The notes below the pieces were generated by a model. That model was given only the letters and a program-made list of their open reading frames with translations, made no database searches and was not told the origin of the DNA. Shown here piece after piece: positions 42,962 to 53,000 of a stretch of 64,000 bases of DNA. Each line of letters begins with the position of its first letter. The first letter of the stretch is position 1. This DNA is from Sandaracinobacteroides sayramensis (GTDB taxonomy: Bacteria > Pseudomonadota > Alphaproteobacteria > Sphingomonadales > Sphingomonadaceae), in NCBI RefSeq assembly GCF_022014495.1, contig NZ_JAKLSQ010000003.1, positions 162,575 to 226,574 of the forward strand, given 5' to 3'. A program made the position numbers and the translations under genes.

Positions 42962-43848
42962 CGGGCCGCTTCGGCCAGCGCCTTTTCGGTGACAGTCTCC
43001 ATGCGCGCATAAGCAACCGCAGTCGGATGCACGCCGTCGGCGGCATCGGCGGACGTCAGCCCGCCTTCGCCGTCGTCCAGCAGCGCATGATAGTCGGCGA
43101 TCGTCACCCCCTCGGACTCCGCATAATGGCGGATCCAGTCGTTGAGGGCGGTGATGTGAGGCCGCGGCTCGATCTCGGGCCGCCAGTCGAAACGGCGGGC
43201 GGGCGGAAGCGTTCCCAGGACCACGGCGATGCCGTTGGCGCGCGCCAACTGCACCATGGCGCGAATATTGTCCGCAATCGCCGACAGGGTCGTGGGGCCG
43301 CCATTGCCGGCGATGTCATTGCTCCCGGCCAGGATATGCACGACCGAAGGCTTCAGCGCGACCACATCGGCCTGGAAACGCGCGAGCATCTGCGCGCTCG
43401 TCTGCCCGCTGATGCCGCGATCAACCCGCTCGCCGCGCGCGAAGAAATCCGGCCTCTCGCGAATCCAGTTCTCGGTGATGGAATCGCCCATAAACAGGAT
43501 GCGGTTCGGCCCCGCCGCGGGAAGCGCCGCATTGGCCGCACGATAGCGGCAGAGCCCGGCGTGGTCCGCGAGCTTCAGCTTCTCCTGCCATCGGGTGTAG
43601 ATTTCCAATCCCTCGGCGGACGGAGGCGGCGGCGCTTCCCCGCGCGCCTTCGCCAGAAGCATCCGCTTCATATAGTCCGTCACTTCAGAGGGGGCTGGCG
43701 GCAAGACGATGCAGGGATCGTCCAGAATGCCGACGCGCATTACCGTCGCAGCGGAAACGGTCTGCGCCGAAACAGTCTGCGCCGAAACGGCCGGCATGAT
43801 CAGGAAAAGCATCGCCGGAACGGCGACCAGTGGCGCAGGCATCCGCAT
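42934..43848 (-). CDS. Secreted SGNH/GDSL esterase
   Basis: 304 aa. Signal peptide MRMPAPLVAVPAMLFLI followed by a short repeat (SAQTVSAQTVSAATV). The four SGNH blocks are all present: Ser in FMGDSITENW, Gly in ISGQTS, Asn in AGSNDI, and Asp/His in DGVHP. Likely deacetylates carbohydrates. Divergent from the TonB receptor, with a GGGAGGGA ribosome-binding site. Confidence 0.88.
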   Translation of the reverse strand: MRMPAPLVAVPAMLFLIMPAVSAQTVSAQTVSAATVMRVGILDDPCIVLPPAPSEVTDYMKRMLLAKARGEAPPPPSAEGLEIYTRWQEKLKLADHAGLCRYRAANAALPAAGPNRILFMGDSITENWIRERPDFFARGERVDRGISGQTSAQMLARFQADVVALKPSVVHILAGSNDIAGNGGPTTLSAIADNIRAMVQLARANGIAVVLGTLPPARRFDWRPEIEPRPHITALNDWIRHYAESEGVTIADYHALLDDGEGGLTSADAADGVHPTAVAYARMETVTEKALAEAARQRRATPSR

Positions 43849-43890
43849 CGATTCCCTCCCGACAGCGGCTTTCTTCGGATATGCGACAAG

Positions 43891-43916
43891 TTACAAACGG
43901 TATTGACTGTTTGTAG
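43891..43916. promoter_or_regulatory. Palindrome upstream of the TonB receptor and SGNH esterase
   Basis: TTACAAAC-N10-GTTTGTAG with 7 of 8 arm positions paired. Half-sites resemble those of the four operator-like sites (TTACAAGC) but the spacer is 10 rather than 6. A TTGACT lies in the spacer and could be a -35 element. Related or distinct binding site; uncertain. Confidence 0.45.
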
Positions 43917-44030
43917 GATCAGGCCGAAGAAAGTGCAAGAATGCCGTCTCACAAAGCGAAGACGGCACAAATCGGGGCTTCGCCGGGACGGGTAAAGGGC
44001 TGTCGCGGCGTCTATCGGGGAGACTTCTGC

Positions 44031-46286
44031 ATGCGCGATTTCCATTATGTCAGCCTGTTGGCTTTGGCTGCCTCTCTTGCCGCGCCCGCTGCGGCGCAGA
44101 CTCCGGCGGCCTCCAGCGCTGCAGAGCCAGTTCTGGCCGACATCGTCGTCACCGGCACCAAGCGCGAGGAGCGATTGCAGGATGTTCCGCAATCCATCTC
44201 CCTGGTCGATTCGCAGGCGCTGCAGCAGCAGAACATCGCAAATGTGAACGATCTCGCCCGCGCCGTCCCTTCGTTCAACACCAGCTACGGGTCGGTGAAG
44301 ATCCGCGGCCTAGGCGCCCAGACCTATTCGCGTTCCGCCGAGGGCAGCGTCGGCGTGGTGCTGGACGGCGTGGCGCTCAGCAACGCCTCCACCCAGGCCA
44401 ATCCGGCCGGTCTTTTCGATGTCGCGCGCGTCGAAGTGCTCATGGGGCCGCAAGGAACGCTGTTCGGGCGCAACAGCTCGGCCGGCGTCGTCAACATCGT
44501 CACCAACGCGCCCGACCCGTCCAGGATGGAAATGGCCTTCCACGGGGAAGTCGGCAACCGCAACCAGCGGCGGGTGCAGGCCATGGCCAACCTGCCGGTC
44601 GGAGACGTCGCGGCCTTGCGCCTCTCCGCGCAGAGCAGCCGCACGGCCACCACGACCTACAACGTGCCCCGTTTCGGCTGGGACGATCTGCAGTCCAGCG
44701 GCGTTCGCGCGCGCTTCCTTGTGGAGCCCAGCGAGAAGCTCACGATCAACCTGATCGCCGACTATGAGAAGTTCAGCAACACGGGCGGCGGCTGGGTGGT
44801 GGTGCAGTCGACGCCGGGCAGTTTCCTCACCAACCAGTTGAACGCCTGCGGCATCGTCATCGGCCCGGACAACCGCAGCAACTGCTACAGCGGGCAATCC
44901 TATGGCCGCGACAAGGCTTATGGCGTGTCGGGCCAGATCGACTGGCAGATCGGCGAGTTCACCCTCACCTCCATCACCGCCAACCGCTGGCTGAAACAGG
45001 ATGGCGGCGGAGACTCGGACAGCGTTCCCGTCGATGTGCTGGACGTGAACGCCTCCACCCAGTCGATCTCCAACTTCAGCCAGGAAATCCGGCTGACCTC
45101 GCCATCCGGCGGCTTCGCCCAGTTCGTCGTCGGCGGCTATTATTTCCGCGGCAAGCAGGACGCGACCGGCATCCAGATGGGCAGCCTCAGGATCCTGCCC
45201 TTTGGCCTGAAGCTCGGCCAGACGTTCGAGACAGAGATCGATTCCAAGAGCCTAGCGGCTTTCGGACAGGCAACCTTCAATCTGACCGACAGCCTGCGCC
45301 TGATCGCAGGCGCGCGTCTGGAGCGGCAGGAAATCGAAGCCGACACCGTGCGCCAACTGGCCCCCGGCGCGCTGGCCCCCTTCGCATCGCTCGCTCCCGT
45401 GTCCGGCTCGAACAAGGACACGAGCTTCTCCTATCGGGGCGGCCTTCAATACGACTTCTCACCCGATCTGATGGCCTATGTGACCTATGCGCGCGGCTAC
45501 AAGGGCGCGGCCATCAACGACCAGACGACGACCGTGCTGGCGCCGCTCGTCGTGAAGCCGGAAATCCCGAAGGCGTGGGAAGGCGGCGTGAAGGCGACGC
45601 TGCTCGACAGCCGGATGGTGGCGAATCTCGCCATCTTCCGCACCGACGTCGAGAATTACCAGACCCAGTTCCTCGATTCCGCCACCGCCACCTATATCTA
45701 TGGCAATGCGCCTTCGATCCGCAGCCAGGGCGTGGAGTTGTCGGTTATGGCCAAGCTGACTCCAGGACTGAGCCTGAATGGTGGCCTGACCTTTACCGAC
45801 GCCACTTACGGAGACGGCTATCTGGTCGCCTGCGGCCCCAATGAGACGGAAGCGCAAGGCTGCAGGACCTATACCGTCGGCGCCACCACCACGACGGCGT
45901 CCGATGCCGGCGGACGCCGGCTTTCCGGCGTTCCGAAGTGGAAGTTCGTGGCGAGCGGGGAATATCGCGCCCCCGTCAGCGACCATGTGGAGCTTTATGC
46001 GCAGGCCGATGTGGTGCACACTTCCTCGATCGGCTTCACGGCGAGCTATGACCCGCTGGCGGCGACAGGCTCTCACACCCCGGTCGGCGCACGACTTGGC
46101 GTCGCGTTCGATGGCGGCAACATCAATCTCTCCGTCTTCGGCCGGAACATCTTCAACGAGCGGGTTCCGCTGGCCGTCGCGCAAACACCGCTTGCAGCGC
46201 AGCTGGGGGATTTGGGATCCTACATCCACATCCTGTCGCCCGAGTCCGTCCGCAGCATCGGGGTTGCGCTGGATTTCAAATTCTAG
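44031..46286 (+). CDS. TonB-dependent receptor of the carbohydrate locus
   Basis: 751-aa outer-membrane gated channel. Signal peptide MRDFHYVSLLALAASLAAPA, TonB-box-like DIVVTGTKREE, plug (RLQDVPQSISLVDSQ; GTLFGRNSSAGVVNIVT) and a barrel ending in Phe (GVALDFKF). No STN domain. Probably imports oligosaccharides or glycosides for the adjacent enzymes. Start 44031 has GGGGAG upstream; the open frame extends further but lacks a signal peptide. Confidence 0.93.
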   Translation: MRDFHYVSLLALAASLAAPAAAQTPAASSAAEPVLADIVVTGTKREERLQDVPQSISLVDSQALQQQNIANVNDLARAVPSFNTSYGSVKIRGLGAQTYSRSAEGSVGVVLDGVALSNASTQANPAGLFDVARVEVLMGPQGTLFGRNSSAGVVNIVTNAPDPSRMEMAFHGEVGNRNQRRVQAMANLPVGDVAALRLSAQSSRTATTTYNVPRFGWDDLQSSGVRARFLVEPSEKLTINLIADYEKFSNTGGGWVVVQSTPGSFLTNQLNACGIVIGPDNRSNCYSGQSYGRDKAYGVSGQIDWQIGEFTLTSITANRWLKQDGGGDSDSVPVDVLDVNASTQSISNFSQEIRLTSPSGGFAQFVVGGYYFRGKQDATGIQMGSLRILPFGLKLGQTFETEIDSKSLAAFGQATFNLTDSLRLIAGARLERQEIEADTVRQLAPGALAPFASLAPVSGSNKDTSFSYRGGLQYDFSPDLMAYVTYARGYKGAAINDQTTTVLAPLVVKPEIPKAWEGGVKATLLDSRMVANLAIFRTDVENYQTQFLDSATATYIYGNAPSIRSQGVELSVMAKLTPGLSLNGGLTFTDATYGDGYLVACGPNETEAQGCRTYTVGATTTTASDAGGRRLSGVPKWKFVASGEYRAPVSDHVELYAQADVVHTSSIGFTASYDPLAATGSHTPVGARLGVAFDGGNINLSVFGRNIFNERVPLAVAQTPLAAQLGDLGSYIHILSPESVRSIGVALDFKF

Positions 46287-46308
46287 GCGGGACCGAAGGA
46301 AAGGGTTT

Positions 46309-46653
46309 ATGACGATGCGCGTGAACATGGGGCGGACGCTATTCTTGAAACGGATCATCGCGATGGGGGCCGGCGTTCTCGGCCTGGCGTCCGCCGCCCA
46401 TGCCGCTCTGGCGCCCAACCATCAGCGCATCGCGGAGATGAAGGCGATCCTCGATCATCCGGAGGTGGTGGCGGCCTTTGCGGTCAATGATCCGATCGTC
46501 CGGATCGAATATCGGTCCGCGGATCGCTATCTCGTCGTAACCGGCAAATGCCAGCTTCCCTTGCGAATCGTCGACCGGCCACAGCCGGCGGGGTTGGTCG
46601 GTGCGCGGCAGTTCGATGTGGAGCCCGGCACGGTCCGGTGCTCCGGGCGCTGA
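46309..46653 (+). CDS. Small secreted protein, unknown
   Basis: 114 aa with GAAGGAAAGGG before the ATG. Signal peptide-like FLKRIIAMGAGVLGLASAA, then a short mature chain (MKAILDHPEVVAAFAVNDP; YRSADRYLVVTGKCQLPL) with two cysteines. It follows the TonB receptor after 22 bp and may be co-transcribed. No family recognised. Confidence 0.68.
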   Translation: MTMRVNMGRTLFLKRIIAMGAGVLGLASAAHAALAPNHQRIAEMKAILDHPEVVAAFAVNDPIVRIEYRSADRYLVVTGKCQLPLRIVDRPQPAGLVGARQFDVEPGTVRCSGR

Positions 46654-46666
46654 CAGCCACCTCCTC

Positions 46667-47932
46667 GTGAACGACGACGTTGCCCGGCCATGGTGGCGCC
46701 GGAAAAGGCACGCGATCATATCGCTGCTTCTCATCCTGGCCGCACTGCTACTGATGGGCTGGTGGGCCACTTTGCCCGACACCCCCGGAAGCTTTTACGA
46801 TCCCCCCGATCAGGTGCCGGCTGAGCCCGGGCGGATCGTGCGGATCGAGCCTGTCACTCAGGGCATTCCGGCAAAGGCGCGCGCTTGGCGCTTCCTTTAT
46901 ACGACGACTCGGTGGGATGGCGCCCCAGCCGTAGCCAGTGCCCTTCTTCTCGTTTCGGAAACCGGCTCCGCGCCTCGTCCGCTCGTCGCCTGGGCGCATG
47001 GGACAACCGGCATTGCGCGTGGCTGCGCGCCATCGCTGATGGCCGATCCATTCGCTGGCACTCCGGCTGTACCCGGCCTGCTGGAAAACGGGTGGGCGCT
47101 GGTCGCGACGGATTATGTAGGCATGGGAACGCCCGGCAATCATGCTTATTTCGTTGGCGAGGACGCCGCGCGTTCAGTGCTCGACTCGATCCGGGCGGCC
47201 GCCGGCCATCCAGACTGGCGGCTGTCGGGGGAGGCCGTCGTCTGGGGCCACTCGCAGGGGGGGCATAGCGCGCTTTGGGCGGGCATCAAGGCGCCCACCT
47301 ATGCGCCGGACGTAAAGCTCAATGGTGTCGTAGCCATGGCGCCAGCTTCAGACCTTCCGGCACTCGCGCGGGAGAGCGGGGCGAGCGGCTTCGGAAAACT
47401 CATCTTCAGCTTTGTCTATCATGCCTATGCGCAGGTGTATCCCGATGTCGAGGCCATGCCGGTGAAGCGCTGGGCGCGGATGGCGATCAAAGACATCACA
47501 CGCCGATGCATCGTCGATCGCAAAGCGCTTTGGACGATCGCCGAGCTGTGGCTGCTGCGTAAGCAGACCCTGCTGCCAAGGGATTCCGGAAACGAAGCGC
47601 TGGAAGGACGACTTCAGGAAAACAGCCCGTTCGCCATGATCCACGCCCCATTGTTGCTGGTTCAGGGGGAGAAAGACGAGAGCATTTCATCCAAGGTCCA
47701 GCGGACCTATATTCAGGACCGCTGCAAGGCCGGCCAGGCCTTGCGCTACATCGAATATGCTGCCGTGGATCATATGGGCCTCGTGGCGGCCAGTTCGCCT
47801 CTGACAGTAGATCTGCTGGATTGGACAAGCGCCCGCCTGTCTTCTCCGTCGTCCCGTCGATCTCGGAATGATGTAGTCGTTGACGATGGTGCAAGGCACA
47901 TAGCGCAGATTAAAACCGTCATTGATTGCTAG
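46667..47932 (+). CDS. Lipase-like alpha/beta hydrolase (secretory lipase family)
   Basis: About 421 aa. N-terminal membrane segment (IISLLLILAALLLMGWW), nucleophile elbow VVWGHSQGGHSAL, a preceding WAHGTTGIARGCAP, acid in QGEKDESIS, and His in YAAVDHMGLV. Similar in plan to PF03583 secretory lipases, which are mostly fungal and actinobacterial but known in proteobacteria. The start is uncertain: GTG 46667 follows the previous stop by 13 bp; ATG 46616 lies inside the previous gene. Confidence 0.75.
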   Translation: MNDDVARPWWRRKRHAIISLLLILAALLLMGWWATLPDTPGSFYDPPDQVPAEPGRIVRIEPVTQGIPAKARAWRFLYTTTRWDGAPAVASALLLVSETGSAPRPLVAWAHGTTGIARGCAPSLMADPFAGTPAVPGLLENGWALVATDYVGMGTPGNHAYFVGEDAARSVLDSIRAAAGHPDWRLSGEAVVWGHSQGGHSALWAGIKAPTYAPDVKLNGVVAMAPASDLPALARESGASGFGKLIFSFVYHAYAQVYPDVEAMPVKRWARMAIKDITRRCIVDRKALWTIAELWLLRKQTLLPRDSGNEALEGRLQENSPFAMIHAPLLLVQGEKDESISSKVQRTYIQDRCKAGQALRYIEYAAVDHMGLVAASSPLTVDLLDWTSARLSSPSSRRSRNDVVVDDGARHIAQIKTVIDC

Positions 47933-48286
47933 GCTCAGGCCTCATTGATCGATCCAGAAGATGAGAGTTGCGGAGATGCAGATTTCTGGAAAGAAGGTAT
48001 GCACGCACCGCCTATAATGGGTGTGGATATGGCGCCAGTATTTCAGTTTGACGAATTGGATATCTACTTAATGTTCCGGTCACTCAGCTTCCTTCACCCA
48101 ACCAATAATATATTATTCAGTAAACCTTCTACGTTTTATCGACATCCCCTCCTACAAGACCGGATTCTAATCGTTTATGAAGGAAATTCAAAGGGCACGT
48201 TACAAAATATCTTAATCATGTCCCACGACAGATCATAATAGATTGTCTATATTTATTATTCTGAAATCGCCCTTAAGCTAATTACC
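47933..48286. other. AT-rich intergenic region without a convincing gene
   Basis: About 350 bp of markedly lower GC than its neighbours, between the lipase-like gene and the 3' end of fecR. A 97-codon frame (47945-48238) starts with TTG, has no ribosome-binding site and an unlikely composition, so it is not called. No terminator or mobile-element end was identified. Confidence 0.6.
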
Positions 48287-49264
48287 CTACTGACTGTCGA
48301 TAATAATTTTATCGGCCGATGTGGAAACAGGTCTAGCGATCCCGTTCAGCTCAAGCGCCTTCACAAACCCGTCCACATCACCTGTCGAGAATACGCCGAC
48401 AATGCGCTTGTCGGGAATCGCGCCATCTTTGAAGACCAGTTTGCGCGTCGAATAACGGTTAACTTCCGTGATCGCCTTCGACAGCGGATCATGCAGGAAA
48501 ATCAGGCGCCCTTCGGTCCAGCTCGTTTCCTTCTGCACGTCGACGCTGGTCACCGTCCATTTCTGATCTGTGCCGACCACCAGTTGTCGGCCAGGAGTCA
48601 TATCGGCCCCGTTTCCGGTCTCGCCCGCCTCCTCGACCCGCACCTTTCCCTCTGCGAGGACGACGGTCACTTCCCCCTGGTCCACCCTCACCCCAAAGGC
48701 GGTGCCCACCGCCCGCACGCGCTTTCCGCCTGCGTTCACGACGAAAGGCCGCGAATGGTTTTTTGCCACCTCGAAGAAAGCGCGGCCGCGAACGAGCTTC
48801 ACCAGTCGCTCCTCGGGCTTGTCCGCGAAACGCATCTCGGTTTCGGAATCGAGCGTCACCACGGAGCCGTCCGGCAAAGTGATCGTGCTTCTTTGGCCGG
48901 TTTCGGTCTGGAATGCCTGCACCGGGCGATCCTGAAGGTCGAACATCAACCCGGGAAACATCATCCCGCTAGCAACGATCGCCAGCAGCAGAGAGGCGGC
49001 CAATGCAAGCCCGCGCCAGCGCAGCATTGAGCGGCGTTCCACAGGGGCCGGTTCCGACAAGACGGGGTCATCCATTGCGGATCCGGCGATGAACCACGCC
49101 CTGCCGACCGAGCGATAGGCATCGAGATGCGCTTCGGACTGATCCAGCCAGTCATTGAAGCGGCCTTCGTCGTCGCGGGTCATATCGCCTGCGAGGCGCT
49201 GATTATACCAATGCGCCGCTTCCGCTCGGAGCGTGTTGCGGTCGAAGGGGTGTCCGCCGTTCAT
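48287..49264 (-). CDS. FecR-family anti-sigma/sensor protein
   Basis: 325 aa. N-terminal DUF4880 (HWYNQRLAGDMTRDDEGRF) binds the sigma factor, a membrane helix (GLALAASLLLAIVASGMMF) follows, then the periplasmic FecR domain (LPDGSVVTLDSETEMRF) and C-terminal secretin-like DUF4974 (VEVNRYSTRKL-type, read as ITEVNRYSTRKLVFKD). It senses the substrate-loaded receptor and controls FecI. The ATG overlaps the sigma-factor stop. Confidence 0.93.
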   Translation of the reverse strand: MNGGHPFDRNTLRAEAAHWYNQRLAGDMTRDDEGRFNDWLDQSEAHLDAYRSVGRAWFIAGSAMDDPVLSEPAPVERRSMLRWRGLALAASLLLAIVASGMMFPGLMFDLQDRPVQAFQTETGQRSTITLPDGSVVTLDSETEMRFADKPEERLVKLVRGRAFFEVAKNHSRPFVVNAGGKRVRAVGTAFGVRVDQGEVTVVLAEGKVRVEEAGETGNGADMTPGRQLVVGTDQKWTVTSVDVQKETSWTEGRLIFLHDPLSKAITEVNRYSTRKLVFKDGAIPDKRIVGVFSTGDVDGFVKALELNGIARPVSTSADKIIIDSQ

Positions 49265-49923
49265 TGTCCGGCCTCCACTGCTTCGGTAATGTGCAGCAGG
49301 GCGCGGTGCATGAGATCTTTCACGGAATTGCGGCTGATACCCATTCGCTGCGCGATTGCCTGGTAAGTCAGATTCTCAAACCGATGGAGTTCGAAGGCTT
49401 CGCGTGTGCGCGGCGGCAGATTCTGTATCGCGGCGATCACCCGCCGATACTCCTCCTGCCCGATCGTGATCCGTTCGGGGGAGATCGGATCGTAGGCGCT
49501 CAGCCCCTCCGCCCATTTGTCGGACGACGAGACTATCCGCGATGCCTGTTCACGGTAGCGGCTGACCAGCACATTATGCGCTGTCCTAAACAAATAGCCT
49601 TCGAGGTTCTCGATCGAACCGTTCATGTATCTGGAGTGAAGCCGCAGGAAAACCTCCTGAACGAGATCGTCTACATCGCCATCCGCAATCCTGCGGCGGA
49701 AATAGCGGCGAAGGCCGGGGCCATAGGCCTCCATCCAGGCGACGGCATCCGGTTCGCGACGCGGAGCTTTCAACCGCCGAGCCTTTCCGAAAGGGGTTTC
49801 AGATTTCGAGGCCCGACCATTCCGTTTTCCCGCGCTTCCCCGATTATTCGGCCCCGGGTTTTCCGATGCCTGACAACCTAGACGCATAATCGGGGGCGAA
49901 GGGGGGTCTGACGCCGGCTCCAT
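49261..49923 (-). CDS. FecI-type ECF sigma factor
   Basis: Sigma-70 region 2 (VDDLVQEVFLRLHSRYM) and region 4 (LPPRTREAFELHRFENLTYQ) are intact, with the DNA-binding helix AQRMGISRNSVKDLMHRAL. The open frame gives an unusual N-terminal extension of about 60 residues; ATG 49923 is the first ATG, while MEAYGPGLRRYF (49737) would give a more standard 158 aa. Divergent from the STN-type TonB receptor, its likely target. Confidence 0.9.
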   Translation of the reverse strand: MEPASDPPSPPIMRLGCQASENPGPNNRGSAGKRNGRASKSETPFGKARRLKAPRREPDAVAWMEAYGPGLRRYFRRRIADGDVDDLVQEVFLRLHSRYMNGSIENLEGYLFRTAHNVLVSRYREQASRIVSSSDKWAEGLSAYDPISPERITIGQEEYRRVIAAIQNLPPRTREAFELHRFENLTYQAIAQRMGISRNSVKDLMHRALLHITEAVEAGQ

Positions 49924-50096
49924 GCCTATTATTTTCTTGAGGATCGCCAAAAATCACCGGCGACAACCAGAAATCTCAATTCAGCCGACCCCCCTGCCGA
50001 GCTTCATTTGCGTCAATGTAATTGGTGAGGAAATCCGCGTCAAAGCGGAAGAAGGGCAAAATCCCAAAATATAAACTTGAGTGGGAGGAAAAACCG

Positions 50097-53000
50097 ATGG
50101 GGCTTCGTTTAGCCGCGCTGCAGCATTTTCTTTTGGGTGGAGTTGCGCTTGGGGCACTGGTCCTTGCTTCGGCGTCTTCTGCCGCAAGTAACAACTTCGT
50201 TGACTACGATATTCCGCCGCAGTCGCTTGGTCTCGCATTGCGGGATTTCGGCTTGCAGAACGGCATGACGATCATGGCAGACGCCAGCATCGTCCAGGGC
50301 AAGACGACGAAAGGGCTCCACGCCCGGTCCGACCCGGAGACGGCCCTGCGCATTCTTCTGAGCGGCGCCGGTCTCGAATACCGGCGCGAGGGCCATGTCT
50401 TCGTGGTGACGGAGGGAAACGTCCCCGGGCCCGCCACACAGGCCGATAGCCCGGCCGATACCGACATCATCGTGACGGCGCAGAAAAAAGAGGAAAAGAT
50501 CACCGACGTTCCAATTGCGATCACCGCGCTGTCGGCGGAGGCGATGGACGACCGCAAGATCGAGGGCGGCTCGGAACTGTTGCGGGCTATCCCCAATGTG
50601 AACTTCTCCAAGACCAATTTCAGCATGTACAATTTCTCTATCCGAGGCATTGGAACGCAATCGATTTCCGCATCCAGCGACCCGGCCGTCGCGGTCAGCT
50701 TCAATTCCACGCCTCTGGTGCGCAACCGCCTGTTCGAATCCGAATTCTTCGACATGGAACGGATCGAGGTTCTGCGTGGCCCGCAGGGCACGCTTTACGG
50801 TCGCAACGCAACGGCGGGCGTCGTCAATATGATCCCTGCCCTTCCCGGCCCCGACCTGGGCGGCGCGTTGAAGGCCGAAGTCGGCAATTTCGGCACGATG
50901 CGCCTCAGCGGCATGGTGAACCTGCCGTTGACCGACACGCTGGGGATCCGCGTGGCAGGCGCGATGACGAAGCGGGACGGGTTCGATTACAACAGCTTCA
51001 CGGGCCGGCGCGTCAATGGCCGCGATCTGTGGTCGACCCGCGTGTCGGCGCAATGGGAGCCGAGCGACAGGTTCCGGGCCAATGTGATCTGGCAGCATTT
51101 TGAGGAAAACGACGACCGACTGCGGACGGGCAAGCAGCTTTGCACCACCGATCCGGGGCTGGAGACGGTGGGGGGTGTACCCATCACCAATCCCGTCCTC
51201 CGCGGGCGGGCAAGCCAGGGTTGCCTTCCGGGGTCGTTGTATGACGACGCTGCCTTCGGCGTGCCTAACGGGCCTGCGCTGGTATATCTCTATCATCCAC
51301 GCGTAAATGTGTCGCTTGGGCAGCTCCAGGAACCGGGGAAACCAAGGCCGGACTGGCGGATTATCCATGTGGTAAAAGTGGATGATCCATTCGCCGGAGT
51401 CACGCAGTCGCGAAACTTACGCGAGATCTCATCCAATTACGATCCCAAGTTTCGCGCGAAAAATGATGTCATCCAGTTCAATATGGAGTTCAAGCCGTCC
51501 GAGACGCTCCAGTTTGTTTCGCAGACCGCCTATTCACGCGATCGATTCTATTCGACCCAAGATTATAATCGCTACGTTACCGTTCCGTTGTTCGACGATT
51601 CGGCGCAACCTCACCTTTATTCTACCGCTGGCGTTCCATATGATTCGGAGGCCTGGCCGGGGCCGACCCCCGGTGGCATTTTTTGCGACCCGCAACTCGG
51701 TTGCTCGGACCGGATGGTCTCGGCCGATTTGAGCCGGTCCAGAAACAGGCAATGGTCGCAGGAATTCCGGCTTCAGTCCAGCTTCGACGGCCCGCTGAAC
51801 TTCCTCGTCGGTGCCAACTATCTCGATTTCAAGTCCCAAGACGATTACTATGTGTTCAATAATATGTTCACCCTTATAGCGCAGTGGTTCTATGGCAGAG
51901 CGGCGCTACTCGACATCAGAAATGGCATAGGACTGGATCCCGTCTGCGCTCAGCTAGGCCAGGAAACGAGAGAATGTCCTTATGTCGATCCCAATCCGCT
52001 CAACAGCCTGAACAACCAGGGGCATAATTATTTTCTCAGCCAGAATGGCGTTCGGATAAAATCCTCCGGTCTGTTCGGTGAGGTCTATTGGAACATCAGC
52101 GACGCGCTGAAGCTGACAGTCGGTGGACGCTATACGCACGACAAGAAGCGTGCGGATCAAGTGCCTAGCCAATTGCTGCTTGCCGGCGGCGTCGAGACCG
52201 GTTTCACCGGCAATATCACGGGCGGCTTCGTCAATAGCGGCTACCCCGCGCAGGACGATATCGTGCAGTCATGGGGCCGCTTCACTGGGCGCGCAGTGCT
52301 CGACTGGAAACCGGACCTGAATTTCACCGATGACACGCTGATCTACGCCTCGGCATCGCACGGGTATAAAGGTGGCGGCACCAATCCGCCGCGTGTCGAT
52401 TTCAATCCCGCTGTGGTGCAATATCAGCATTTACCGCAAACCTTCCGGCCTGAATATGTCAATGCCTTCGAAATCGGCACCAAGAACAGCTTGGATGGCG
52501 GCCGCTTTACGCTGAACGCGACTGGCTTCTTCTACGATTACAAGGGCTATCAAGTCTCGCAGATTGTCGATCGCATCGCCTATAATGAAAATTTCAATGC
52601 GACGAGTTGGGGACTGGAATTCGAAACCGCCTGGCGTCCCTCACGGGCGTTCCGCGTCGACGGCAATCTGGGTTATCTCAGGACGCGGTTGGGCAAGGGA
52701 TCGCAGTCGATCGACGTGATGAACCGCACCCAGGGCGATCCCGATTGGGTCGTTCTACGCCCATGGCTGCAGGTACCGTCCAACTGTATTGCTCCGCGGG
52801 CCATTGTTGAACAAGTTGTCGCAAGAGCGATTTCAGCGGACTTGGCGCTGGGAAGCCTTTGCCCCGGCGCCGATCGCGTCGGGAGTTGGGACCCGTCTCG
52901 CCCGGGCGGCACTGTTCCCTTTTGGCGGCTTTACGGCATCACCTATAATCCGCTGGCACCTTACAATCCCGACACGGTGGGCTTGCCGGTCGATCAGGGT

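Noticed and set aside
47945-48238. 97-codon frame after the lipase-like gene
   Set aside because: TTG start, no ribosome-binding site, AT-rich context and no family resemblance.
50000-50096. Shared FecI promoter motif (CGTCA then TAAT) before the receptors at 50097 and 59501
   Set aside because: The short match has different internal spacing and no common -35 block, so it may be chance.
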